Source: QQUD01 sp039029915 (lineage in GTDB: Bacteria > Chloroflexota > Anaerolineae > Promineifilales > Promineifilaceae). Taken from it: a stretch of DNA of 35,846 bases. The notes under the pieces are model-generated. The model did no database searches and was not told where the DNA came from. It saw only the letters and a program-made list of their open reading frames with translations. Below, piece after piece: positions 14,665 through 22,353 of the stretch; position 1 is the first letter of the stretch, and every line of letters starts with the position of its first letter. The DNA lies in contig JBCCFD010000018.1 of NCBI GenBank assembly GCA_039029915.1, positions 1 to 35,846 on the forward strand, read 5' to 3'. The translations under genes and the position numbers were made by a program.

Positions 14665-15864
14665 TTATGCATACCCAGCAATATCTTCTTTTGCCATCAT
14701 TTCGCGGCGGCCTAAATCTTCTAGCACTCGTAGGAGCACCCAGTTAATCATCAACTGAACTCCAACTAGGATTGCCATTGCACTCCCAACAAGATAAAGC
14801 CACAAGCGTTCAATCCCTTGGTTACTGATCCCTGAAACTAAGCTAAAAATCCCAATACCCAAGCCAATCAACAGACTAACCAAGCCAATCCACCCGAAGT
14901 GATGATTAAGCGGTGTTTTGAAAACCGGCTTCCCAAATAGCCCTTGTCGAACGGGCTGTTTGTGGAAAATGGTAACGAGGTAGTTAAAGGTAACACCCAA
15001 AGCAAATATGCTAATACCAATTACGGCCGCAACCAGCGCAATAAATACTGATGCGACGCCTAAATCGCCAAGCGTGGTGTTACCGCCTAAGCGAGCAATG
15101 ACCAAGCCAGCCAGAATAAGCAAAGATAAACCAACGCTCCCTACCCCAATCAAGCCAAAGATACGAACTGGATTGTAAGTCAAGGCAGTCCAGATCATGG
15201 ATTCAAGGAATAAACGGCCGTCGTGCACTACACTTAATTTTGATGCCCCCAAGCGTTCGCTGTAAGGAATTGGAATTTCAGTCATTGCTACTTGCTCGTG
15301 CACAGCACGGGTGCTCATGACTGGAGTTAAGTTTAACCCATCAGGAAGTGGATAGATTCTTTCTAATAATGTTTTCTTAAAGACACGCATACCGCTAGCA
15401 CTGTCAGTAATGCGGCGGCGGCCTAAGATTGATAATAGGTTGGCAAAGAAAAAGTTGCCCACTCGACGGGTCAAAGGCATTTGGCTATCAGCCCCTGCCA
15501 TACGAGACCCAATGACTAAGTCTGAACCATTCAAGGCTTCTTTACACAGTTTTGGAAAATATTCAGGCGGGTATGTGCCGTCAGCATCTAAAAAGCCGAT
15601 TAGTTCACCACGAGCTTTGCTGAAACCGGTCTTGAGTGCACCACCATACCCTTTATTTTTAGGGTGTTGAATGAGGGTGACACCATCAATGCTTTCTGCA
15701 ATTTCAACAGTTTTATCAGAAGAGCCATCATCAACGACAAGGAGCTCCAAATCATTGACACCAACAGTTTGCAAATCGTTGCGAATAGATAAAACGCGAT
15801 TTGCGATTTCTGCAATGCCATCTTCTTCATTATATGCGGGGATTACAACTGAGAGCGTGGTCAT
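14665..15864 (-). CDS. Family 2 glycosyltransferase with C-terminal membrane helices
   Basis: 399 aa. The GT-A domain (1-230) has V-V-I-P-A-Y-N-E-E at the start, V-V-D-D-G-S-S-D (43-50), the metal-binding D-A-D (Asp93, Asp95) and the G-S-R-M-A-G-A-D segment typical of polyprenyl-phosphate sugar synthases (DPM1-like). About four transmembrane helices follow (from 233), with a conserved-looking loop. It probably transfers a sugar from an NDP donor to polyprenyl phosphate on the cytoplasmic side, or to a lipid acceptor. It is the first gene of the minus-strand island after a 549-nt spacer that may hold the promoter. Confidence 0.9.
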   Translation of the reverse strand: MTTLSVVIPAYNEEDGIAEIANRVLSIRNDLQTVGVNDLELLVVDDGSSDKTVEIAESIDGVTLIQHPKNKGYGGALKTGFSKARGELIGFLDADGTYPPEYFPKLCKEALNGSDLVIGSRMAGADSQMPLTRRVGNFFFANLLSILGRRRITDSASGMRVFKKTLLERIYPLPDGLNLTPVMSTRAVHEQVAMTEIPIPYSERLGASKLSVVHDGRLFLESMIWTALTYNPVRIFGLIGVGSVGLSLLILAGLVIARLGGNTTLGDLGVASVFIALVAAVIGISIFALGVTFNYLVTIFHKQPVRQGLFGKPVFKTPLNHHFGWIGLVSLLIGLGIGIFSLVSGISNQGIERLWLYLVGSAMAILVGVQLMINWVLLRVLEDLGRREMMAKEDIAGYA

Positions 15865-15950
15865 AACTTTAAATGCCTTCTTATTTTGTTCTGTTTACAA
15901 AATATCTACTAATGAACTATCGATTTTGATTTTTTACAGGATACTTTTTC

Positions 15951-16003
15951 ATCAACGGAATTTGTTTTTACCAGAGTCATTTCTAAATCTTTTTCCGTTC
16001 AGT
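15951..16003. repeat. Hairpin element R3, copy b
   Basis: AACGGAA (15954-15960) pairs with TTCCGTT (15993-15999). The right part, 15978-16001, matches 335-358 with one substitution and a one-base length difference in the T-run. It lies 90 nt upstream of the glycosyltransferase start. Confidence 0.55.
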
Positions 16004-16089
16004 GATTTTTTTTCACAATTATTGGATGTGATTGAACTTGTGTAATAATCAAAAAGTGCCGTGAGATGAACAATTTTGGATTTTCACCA

Positions 16090-16146
16090 AGTAAATTTCA
16101 TGGTTCTAATCTGTTTTATTTCAAGATACTTTGTGAAATTTACATA
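16090..16146 (+). repeat. Dispersed hairpin element R2, copy a
   Basis: A 57-bp element ending in the inverted arms GTAAATTTCA (16091-16100) and TGAAATTTAC (16134-16143). It matches the reverse complement of 24292-24347 at roughly 50 of 57 positions, including the internal ATTTCAAGATA. It is non-coding and intergenic in both places. Confidence 0.8.
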
Positions 16147-16413
16147 AATTGTTACTGGTTCTTATTTGTGCTCTTTAATTTTTAAATTTTGGGATACACT
16201 AACTTCACTGTTGTCTTATTCATGCTTCGTTTTGAATATAATTAGCTATCCTTACAATCAACTTGAAGATAGTCTTGGTACTTAGGTCATTTAGAATTTG
16301 ACATTCGTTTTTAGGATTAGACAATTGAATAGGTTTTCCCTCTAAACCAAACTTTTTTCCCTAACACCAAACCCTAAACGCTACGTGACCAGAAGGATTA
16401 AAATGCAGAGCAG

Positions 16414-17145
16414 TTAATAAATTGTTGCATCAGGTAATGGCATCCCTTCTTCAATTTTTTTGATGATTTTTGCGGGAACACCACCAACAACTGTGTAAGG
16501 AGGAACATCTTTCGTGACGACAGCACCGGCAGCCACTATAGCCCCTTTGCCAATGCGAACACCATCTGTAACAACGGCAGAAGCACCTAACCAAACATCG
16601 TCTTCGATCACGATACCTTCAGCCGTAATGCCTTGATCGACAAACGGCCGTTTTGTGTCATTAAAAACATGATTCACGGCAATGATCTGAGTAAATGGTG
16701 ACGTGTAAACGCGGTCTCCAATTTCAACACCCCCCTGCCCACGAATCACGCTATATTCGCCCACAAGTGAATCTTTGCCAATTTTAATACCGGCATTTGG
16801 AAGACCTCTAAAATTATAAACATGCAGCACAGCTCCATGCATAACGATCGTGTTTTCACCTAATTCAATGCCATTTGGGGTGGCATGGAGATAGGTTCCT
16901 TGGTCTAAATAAACTCCGTTGCCAAGCTTAATATTTCCAGCAAACCGCAAACGGACACGGCTATCAATTGCCGCCATACCGTCCATTTTTAATATGAGTC
17001 GATAGACAAATCCACGAATGCCTATACCAATAATGGTAGGTATCCATCCAAACAACAGATATAGACTTTGTTCCAAAATATATTCAAGAAGGGAGTTGGC
17101 CTGACGACTAATATACAGTCTTAAGCTATCAATTATAGATGACAC
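16414..17145 (-). CDS. Hexapeptide-repeat (LbH) O-acetyltransferase
   Basis: 243 aa. An N-terminal hydrophobic segment (about 15-50) is followed by left-handed beta-helix hexapeptide repeats (I-K-L-G-N-G, I-E-L-G-E-N, I-K-I-G-K-D, V-E-I-G-D-R, I-V-I-E-D-D-V-W-L-G-A, V-R-I-G-K-G). N-H-V-F supplies the catalytic His of the xenobiotic/maltose/galactoside acetyltransferase group. The end V-P-A-K-I-I-K-K-I is typical for sugar O-acetyltransferases. The acceptor is likely a cell-surface sugar. It lies on the same strand as the glycan island, upstream of it, but separated by a 549-nt spacer, so it may be transcribed alone. Confidence 0.88.
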   Translation of the reverse strand: MSSIIDSLRLYISRQANSLLEYILEQSLYLLFGWIPTIIGIGIRGFVYRLILKMDGMAAIDSRVRLRFAGNIKLGNGVYLDQGTYLHATPNGIELGENTIVMHGAVLHVYNFRGLPNAGIKIGKDSLVGEYSVIRGQGGVEIGDRVYTSPFTQIIAVNHVFNDTKRPFVDQGITAEGIVIEDDVWLGASAVVTDGVRIGKGAIVAAGAVVTKDVPPYTVVGGVPAKIIKKIEEGMPLPDATIY

Positions 17146-17287
17146 GAAATCTTTTTACTCCAAATATTTTTCAATCAAATTGCATGCTCCGCCATTTTCG
17201 ACACAGTGACACCATGATCGAATAAGTCAATTAGACCTATTTAGGCGGCATCATAATGTCATAAAAAGGTAGTGGGATTTGACATTA

Positions 17288-17400
17288 AGTGTTCCGAAGT
17301 TTCTAATTTGAATACCTTGTTAGAAAAAAGCTTCGGAACCTCAAGGAAACAAAGTTTATAGCTGCCGTTTTATTCAATGCAGGAACTTCGTTTCACTTAA
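17288..17400 (+). repeat. Double-hairpin element R1, copy A
   Basis: A 113-bp element, 99 of 113 positions identical to 34126-34238. The first hairpin has stem GTTCCGAAG/CTTCGGAAC extended by TTTCTAA/TTAGAAA. The second has arms GAAACAAAGTT and AACTTCGTTTC. It is non-coding, with no target-site duplication that I can define. Confidence 0.85.
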
Positions 17401-17890
17401 ACTTGAATTGGCGTGACATGAAACTACTATGTCTACATCAAAAGATAACCAGTTGATAGTCCAATTTTGATTGACGCCGCCATTATGTGATTTATCACTT
17501 ACAACAAGGCTTACAGGGGGAGGGAGCAGAATGCGTTCCGAAAATTTAGAACTAAATGGATTTATAGACTTTACATTCAGGAGAACAAAGCTCTTAACAA
17601 TGCACTCTGTTTCAAATTGCTTTTGTCCACCAAATAACAGAACCTCTTGTTTGGGTTACAAATCAGACGGTTCTATTACTCCCCGATATCCAGTTGTTGC
17701 AGTACTACCTATGCTCAAGATACAAAATTATTATGTATGAATAGAGGGATTTGATTGATAAGAAAAACGTCCCAAAGGGATTTTTTGGGTAAGGATTAAG
17801 TACTTTCTTACCAATTTTTTTGAAAGGTTCTTCTCTAGAAAATTGATGATTTTTAGAATAATGACAGAATAAGAATCTCGGGACATAAAA

Positions 17891-17935
17891 AAGAAGAGTT
17901 TAGATTTTGTATATCGTCTAAACCCTTCTTTTTAA
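17891..17935. terminator. Bidirectional terminator-like hairpin
   Basis: A 14-bp stem (17891-17904 with 17917-17930, one mismatch) is flanked by an A-run on the left and a T-run on the right. On the minus strand it lies about 200 nt after the stop of the secreted CBM-like protein (18136), the likely gene it serves. Confidence 0.6.
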
Positions 17936-17992
17936 TTGAAACGAAGCTTCTGCTTAGAATGAAACGACGTTTACAAACTTCGGGACACTTGC
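17935..17992 (-). repeat. Degenerate R1 second-hairpin copy
   Basis: Begins TTGAAACGAAG and ends near ACTTCGGGACAC, matching the layout of the single hairpin at 20178-20236 (arms GAAACGAAG/CTTCG-, inner TGCTT-GAAT-AAA) with many substitutions. The orientation is the same as at 20178. Confidence 0.5.
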
Positions 17993-18135
17993 GTAAATCT
18001 CAAAAAGAAATTTGAAAACATTGCGGTCATTGTGATTTGCTTCCTGGAGCACAAAGTTTTAATAAACTTGATTTGTTTCATAGACCTTTTTGTTCTCAAC
18101 TCTATCAATTGTCTTCAAGAATCAACGAATTCTAG

Positions 18136-19908
18136 CTAGCACCCTCCGTACGCTCCCCAACCTGAGAAGGTGCTGTTTTTTGCCACAACAATCGCCGTAA
18201 AGCGCATGTTTAGCGGGTACCAGTCTTTTGGATCTTCCCCATTCCAATTCCAACCGTTGAAATTACTGACCGGTAGCTTTTCACCATTTTTGATGACAGC
18301 GGCTACCCGATAGCGTGGTCTATCCCAATCGAGCGGCTCACCATTTAATTTCCACATCGATTCAATGGGTGCCGACCAGCATTTCACGGACCCTGATGTG
18401 CCAGGCACATTCTTGGTTGTAATACAAGTTTCTAGGCCAAAGTTATTTCCATTTAGTTCTTGCCAGAAACAGAATTGGAGGCGCATATCATCCTGAGGCA
18501 CGGGTTGGCTAAATATTTCAGCACGAACGTAGAGTGTCCCCTCAGCGTAATTTACGGGGCTTGTCCAGTCTCCATTTTCTTTGGGCGGTTGGTTCCAAGG
18601 GAAGCCACGATCAGCTTCAGTGACATTGCCGTTCCAATCAAATACTTCAAGCTGATTACTGCCTGATGGTGGCGGTGGTGGCTCCGTTGGGTCAGGGGCT
18701 GGTGTGTTGGTTGGGTCAGGACCCGGATTGGGTGTATTGGTTGGGTTTGGTGCTGAGCCTAACTGTTCAAGGACAACATTATCGATCCAATAGATATCCC
18801 CTGACTCGGCGTATGGGGCCAACCAAAAGCGCAACCGCGCATTATCAGCCGTTCCAGAGAAGCCGCTCGTGGTGAAATCAATCTCAATTGTTTGCCAATT
18901 GGAGGTTAAGTTAGCCACACGATTTTGCAGGCCATAATATTCATAGTTGGGCTTGTGGTTTTGAGCGGAAACTGAGAGATCGTTGCCACTGTTTGATTTT
19001 GCGGCAAATGAAAGTCTGTAGTTTGTGTTTGCCTGAAGATTTATACCAGCTTGGAACAGTTGAATATTATTACCACCTGATGTGATGGTTATTTTAGCCG
19101 CATCGTCACAGTGATATGAATCTGCACCGGTAACATTAAAAGAGCCAGAGCCACTCGTGAAGAAAGTCCAGTTTGATTTACCTGACTCAAAGCTGGGGTT
19201 TGATAGAATGTTGCCATTATTTGAATCACAGGCTGTGGGAGTTGAGCCTGGATCATCCGGAGTGGCTGTCGGGGCAGGCGGATCGTCTGGCGTTGCAGTC
19301 GGGGCTGGGCTACCATCAAGCAAGGTCAGTTCAATTTGATCGAAATAGTAAACTTCACCTGCCTTATCATAGGGAGCCAACCAAATTCGCAAACGGCCGT
19401 TATCTTCTTCGCCTGAAAAACCGGACGTAGTGAAATCAACTTCAAACTCCTGCCAGTCTGTTGTGAGATTGGCAACATAATTCAAGCCGTAATTATTGTA
19501 GTTAGCCTCATGCTTTTGCAGGATAATGCGAGCGTTTCGTCCGCTTGATGATTTTGCTGCAAATCGTAATCGGTATTCGCTATTGGGCTGTAGGTTAATA
19601 CCTCGTTGATAAAGCTGCACGTTTGTACCGGCTTCATCGATTGTGACCCGCGCTGAATTAGAGCAATGGTAAACATCGTTGCTCACGACATCAAAATCAC
19701 CTTCACCATTGGTAAAGAATACCCAATTGGATTGGCCTGATTCAAAGCTATGATTGGAAATTGCATTACTGGCGGCGTCGCCACAAGAATTAGACGTTAA
19801 TTTGAATGTTTGTTGCCGAGCAAAAACGGGCATGGACAAAATTAATAGCAAGGGTAGGCATGCAAAAAATAAAGTTTGAGCCGAAAACGGCCGTTTTAAT
19901 TTAAACAC
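18136..19908 (-). CDS. Secreted protein with two tandem CBM-like modules and a novel C-terminal domain
   Basis: 590 aa. A signal peptide (M-F-K-L-K-R-P-F ... P-V-F-A-R) leads to two paralogous modules (about 40-195 and 235-390). Each contains N-x-S-F-E-S-G-x-S-N-W, Y-H-C, R-L-x-F-A-A-K-S, D-F-T-T-S-G-F-S-G and W-L-A-P-Y. This is the CBM4/9-like jelly-roll pattern of carbohydrate binding. Pro/Thr linkers ('PTATPDDP', 'PTNTPNPGPDP') separate them. The last about 155 residues (from L-E-V-F-D-W-N-G-N) are Trp- and Cys-rich and unfamiliar, ending G-W-G-A-Y-G-G-C. No catalytic motif was recognised, so it is likely a polysaccharide-binding surface or matrix protein. The 376-nt upstream spacer is shared divergently with the cupin gene. 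Confidence 0.85.
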   Translation of the reverse strand: MFKLKRPFSAQTLFFACLPLLLILSMPVFARQQTFKLTSNSCGDAASNAISNHSFESGQSNWVFFTNGEGDFDVVSNDVYHCSNSARVTIDEAGTNVQLYQRGINLQPNSEYRLRFAAKSSSGRNARIILQKHEANYNNYGLNYVANLTTDWQEFEVDFTTSGFSGEEDNGRLRIWLAPYDKAGEVYYFDQIELTLLDGSPAPTATPDDPPAPTATPDDPGSTPTACDSNNGNILSNPSFESGKSNWTFFTSGSGSFNVTGADSYHCDDAAKITITSGGNNIQLFQAGINLQANTNYRLSFAAKSNSGNDLSVSAQNHKPNYEYYGLQNRVANLTSNWQTIEIDFTTSGFSGTADNARLRFWLAPYAESGDIYWIDNVVLEQLGSAPNPTNTPNPGPDPTNTPAPDPTEPPPPPSGSNQLEVFDWNGNVTEADRGFPWNQPPKENGDWTSPVNYAEGTLYVRAEIFSQPVPQDDMRLQFCFWQELNGNNFGLETCITTKNVPGTSGSVKCWSAPIESMWKLNGEPLDWDRPRYRVAAVIKNGEKLPVSNFNGWNWNGEDPKDWYPLNMRFTAIVVAKNSTFSGWGAYGGC

Positions 19909-20284
19909 AATACTTCTCCTGTTTGATTATTGATATTACGCAGGGTATCGTCGGTTCTAAAACCAAGCAATCTGTCACGGTGGAATACCGGCCAGTGCAA
20001 GGGCGTAATTTTGTTATTAATTGTTTTAGAGGCTGGGATGTAAGTCGTATTGAAAACAGAAAGCAAACATGAAACAATCGCGGGCATTATAACGATTCAA
20101 GACTCAATTTTGCGTTAAAAGATTTTTATGGACATGAATCAAAATGTATGAATTTCATCATTTATGAAGTGGGATATTAAGTGAAACGAAGTTCCTGCTT
20201 TGAATAAAATGACGATTATAAACTTCGTTTCACTCAAAGAAGACCAGTAATATCTCAATTGACACCACAAGGAGAAACAACCTT
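19909..20284. other. Divergent spacer between secreted protein and cupin
   Basis: 376 nt with no credible gene. It holds a single-hairpin R1 copy (20178-20236). Both flanking genes are transcribed away from it, so promoters for both must lie here. Confidence 0.7.
20178..20236 (-). repeat. R1 element, second hairpin only, copy C
   Basis: The reverse complement matches the second half of R1 copies A and B (for example 34181-34238), with arms GAAACGAAGTT and AACTTCGTTTC. The first hairpin is absent, so the two halves can occur independently. The stem is perfect over 11 bp. It lies 50 nt upstream of the cupin start. Confidence 0.8.
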
Positions 20285-20698
20285 ATGAAGAAACAAACCT
20301 GTCAAATTATCAAACCGGGCCACAGTTATGAGGGCAAGCAAGATTTCACCTATTTCGCCGGTATTTCGGCTGAGAACACAGGGTCAACCGGCATATGCAT
20401 GCATATGCTCACCATTCCACCCCAACAGCGAGCCAAAGCCCACCTGCATGAAGCGCATGAAACGGCAATTTACGTCATTGATGGCCCTGGTTATATGTAC
20501 TATGGCGACAATTTGGAAAACCATATGGTGATTGAAACGGGTGAATATTTATATATTCCAGCAGGGGTGCCCCACCTACCGTATAATCCTAGCGACTCAA
20601 AGTCGATAACGGCCGTTATCGCACGAACCGACCCCAATGAACAAGAAAGTGTTGTCCTTTTGCCTCACCTCGAATCAATTCACTTCAACGAACAATAA
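20285..20698 (+). CDS. Single-domain cupin protein
   Basis: 137 aa, one cupin barrel. Motif 1 is H-L-H-E-A-H-E-T-A-I-Y-V-I-D-G-P-G, with His, His and Glu as metal ligands. Motif 2 is G-E-Y-L-Y-I-P-A-G-V-P-H, with the third His. The ATG at 20285 is preceded by AAGGAG at a good distance. Stand-alone cupins of this size are dioxygenases, isomerases or ligand sensors; nothing here decides between them. It is followed by a 223-nt gap, so it is probably monocistronic. The coding sequence contains an 18-bp perfect palindrome at 20391-20408. Confidence 0.88.
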   Translation: MKKQTCQIIKPGHSYEGKQDFTYFAGISAENTGSTGICMHMLTIPPQQRAKAHLHEAHETAIYVIDGPGYMYYGDNLENHMVIETGEYLYIPAGVPHLPYNPSDSKSITAVIARTDPNEQESVVLLPHLESIHFNEQ

Positions 20699-20823
20699 GG
20701 GGAAAAGTATTTAAAAGCTTGGGTCACAAAGTCATAAATATCTGGGGAGCCACCCACTAAAAATCTATAACATTTACAGCGTTCCAATAGAGATTCTTTT
20801 TTCGAATTATGTTGAAAGTTTTA

Positions 20824-20855
20824 ATGTAAGTTAGCTTACATATATTTGTGTAAGC
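20824..20855. promoter_or_regulatory. Operator-like overlapping TGTAAG palindromes
   Basis: ATGTAAG-TTAG-CTTACAT (20824-20841) overlaps a second dyad, GCTTACA (20834-20840) with TGTAAGC (20849-20855). Three alternating half-sites about 70-100 nt before the secreted-protein start look like a binding site for a dimeric repressor or activator. No regulator gene lies next to it. Confidence 0.4.
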
Positions 20856-20921
20856 CAGATTACTAAGTGTGGGTTTTCACAATTTGGTTATGACTGACTT
20901 TCGAGATTGCAGGACTAAACA

Positions 20922-21512
20922 ATGATGCGGACAAAAAGATTCCTAAAAATCTTAATATTATGTGTGTGTATGTGTCTGGGGTGGGCCACCACAGTATCAG
21001 CACATGGTGAAGGTGAAAAACTAGAGATTTACCGCGTCCCAGTAGGTGACTATTACGTTTCGGTATGGTCGTTACCGGGCGTGCTTCGTACGGGTGAAGT
21101 TCATTTTGAAACGGCCGTATTAGATCAAAATTACCGTCCTGTAACAGATTGTGACGTCAAAATACAGCTTTCTCCTGTCAACAACCCAGAAAAAGCAATT
21201 ATCCTACAAACTAGACAACCTACCCCAGAAACACTCTTCAGGCATGAGATTGAAGATAACGTTTGGCAGGCAGACCAGTATCACATTACAGTGCTTTTAG
21301 CCGACCCAGCTGGCTACACAGGAGAGGTAGATTTTCAAGTAGAAGTGATTGAACTTCCACTGTGGCTAAAAATCCCCATCTATTCCAGCATGACCATAGC
21401 CGCCCTTGCTGCCCTATTTTTAATGCAAAAAGGGGTCGTTATATTCGGCATTTGGAAACCCAAAACCGTGCAAAGCCGGCACCTAGCAAGACCTAAAAGA
21501 CCCAATTCATAA
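20922..21512 (+). CDS. Secreted YtkA/CopC-like domain protein with C-terminal membrane anchor
   Basis: 196 aa. A signal peptide ends A-T-T-V-S-A with cleavage expected before His28, so the mature chain would begin H-G-E-G. A beta-sandwich-like domain follows (Y-Y-V-S-V-W-S-L-P-G, T-G-E-V-H-F-E-T-A-V-L-D, Y-H-I-T-V-L-L-A-D), then one transmembrane helix near 146-166 and a basic cytoplasmic tail. The layout resembles YtkA-like/CopC-like proteins. An N-terminal His is a copper ligand in CopC-type proteins, but copper binding here is inference. The gene for the His-rich membrane protein starts 43 nt downstream on the same strand, and an operator-like dyad lies upstream, so the two form a small operon. 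Confidence 0.8.
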   Translation: MMRTKRFLKILILCVCMCLGWATTVSAHGEGEKLEIYRVPVGDYYVSVWSLPGVLRTGEVHFETAVLDQNYRPVTDCDVKIQLSPVNNPEKAIILQTRQPTPETLFRHEIEDNVWQADQYHITVLLADPAGYTGEVDFQVEVIELPLWLKIPIYSSMTIAALAALFLMQKGVVIFGIWKPKTVQSRHLARPKRPNS

Positions 21513-21545
21513 ATCCGTAAAACTTTTACTCATCGACAAGTCATT

Positions 21546-21550
21546 GGAGG
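21546..21550 (+). promoter_or_regulatory. Ribosome binding site deciding the 21556 start
   Basis: GGAGG lies 5 nt before the ATG at 21556. The alternative TTG start at 21544 would overlap the site itself and is rejected. Confidence 0.75.
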
Positions 21551-21555
21551 ACAAA

Positions 21556-22077
21556 ATGACAGCATTACAATTTAGAACAAATAATTTTATGGAAAAGCTT
21601 AATACTGTTTGGCATGAAAAAGCTTTATGGGCGTACATTGTAATCGTACTTGGCCACTTTTCAGAACATGTCATTCAGATTTATCAGATTTACATTCTGG
21701 GCTGGCTTCCCAAAGAAGCGGGTGGCATCTTAGGCCTTTGGTTCCCGTGGTTGGCTGAATCAGAAATTTTGCACATTGCCTATAACGGCGCCATGTGGAT
21801 TGGTATCTTACTATTGTGGAAAGGTGTTCAAGGTCAATCGCGCACCTTTTGGAAATGGGCGCTCATTTTCCAAACGTGGCATCTCTTCGAGCACGTGATT
21901 TTGATGTATCAATTTGTTGCAAAAGATTATTGGTTTGGTGGGGCGCGACAAACGAGCATCGGTGAGATCTTTTTCCCACGTCCAGAGCTTCACTTCATGT
22001 ATAACTTCATCGTTTTTGTACCGTTGATGATTGCTTGCTTCCTATACTTCCGCAATTTGCAAAAACAAAATTCATAA
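21556..22077 (+). CDS. Internally duplicated His-rich membrane protein
   Basis: 173 aa from the ATG at 21556, with about four to five transmembrane helices. The two halves repeat the same pattern. H34-F-S-E37-H38-V-I-x-x-Y-Q is followed by E-I-L-H73-I-A-Y-N. H109-L-F-E112-H113-V-I-x-x-Y-Q is followed by E-L-H146-F-M-Y-N. The spacings are similar (35 and 33 residues). Such paired H-x2-E-H plus distal His within helices suggests metal or heme ligation inside the membrane. I do not recognise a named family. It is co-transcribed with the secreted YtkA/CopC-like protein and followed by a good terminator, so the two probably act together. Confidence 0.8.
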   Translation: MTALQFRTNNFMEKLNTVWHEKALWAYIVIVLGHFSEHVIQIYQIYILGWLPKEAGGILGLWFPWLAESEILHIAYNGAMWIGILLLWKGVQGQSRTFWKWALIFQTWHLFEHVILMYQFVAKDYWFGGARQTSIGEIFFPRPELHFMYNFIVFVPLMIACFLYFRNLQKQNS

Positions 22078-22104
22078 ACCAGCTGCTTCATTTTTAAATT
22101 TCGA

Positions 22105-22136
22105 AACGCCTCAGTGAATACTGGGGCGTTTTTTAT
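22105..22136 (+). terminator. Rho-independent terminator
   Basis: The stem AACGCC-T-CAGT / ACTG-G-GGCGTT (22105-22115 with 22120-22130, one T-G pair) has a GAAT loop and a T-rich tail. It lies 28 nt after the stop of the His-rich membrane protein. Confidence 0.85.
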
Positions 22137-22191
22137 TTCCTACTCTCTTCAGGTGCTTGTAAAACCGGCTTCTCAATCTAATAATAGGCAA

Positions 22192-22353
22192 ATGACGCCA
22201 AAATATCACCTAGCCCAGCTAAATATTGCCCGACTGATAGCCTCCATTGATGATCCCCTAATTCAAGATTTTGTAGACAATCTTGACCGCATTAATGCCA
22301 TCGCAGATGAGGCACCACTTACCATCTCAAAGGTAACCGCTCCAACCCCCTAA
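22192..22353 (+). pseudogene. DUF3291 gene remnant (N-terminus only)
   Basis: From the ATG at 22192 the frame reads Y-H-L-A-Q-L-N-I-A-R-L and D-F-V-D-N-L-D-R-I-N-A-I-A-D, the conserved start of DUF3291 proteins, which are normally about 150 aa. After about 40 residues (near 22313) the family match stops, and the rest (L-T-I-S-K-V-T-A-P-T-P) is antisense to the 3' end of the P450 gene. The gene therefore appears cut off where the P450 locus begins, marking an old junction. It is unlikely to be functional. Confidence 0.65.

Larger units (their letters stand above)
15865..16413. other. AT-rich spacer upstream of the minus-strand island
   Basis: 549 nt without a credible gene. It holds hairpin element R3 copy b (15951-16003) and element R2 copy a (16090-16146). 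The rest is AT-rich with T-runs. It is the most likely place for the promoter of the glycosyltransferase-led island, but I see no convincing -35/-10 pair. Confidence 0.7.
17146..18135. other. 990-nt non-coding region with hairpin repeats
   Basis: No credible gene. An 89-codon frame at 17471-17740 has unconvincing composition and no ribosome binding site. The region carries double-hairpin element R1 copy A (17288-17400), a degenerate R1 copy (17935-17992) and a terminator-like hairpin (17891-17935). It has no ACGGCCGT sites. Confidence 0.75.

Noticed and set aside
17471..17740. 89-codon plus-strand frame in the long spacer
   Set aside because: No ribosome binding site, unconvincing amino acid composition, no recognisable motif, and it sits among non-coding repeats.
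19896..20087. 63-codon minus-strand frame preceding the secreted CBM-like protein
   Set aside because: It overlaps the start of a gene with a clear signal peptide and has no protein-like features of its own.
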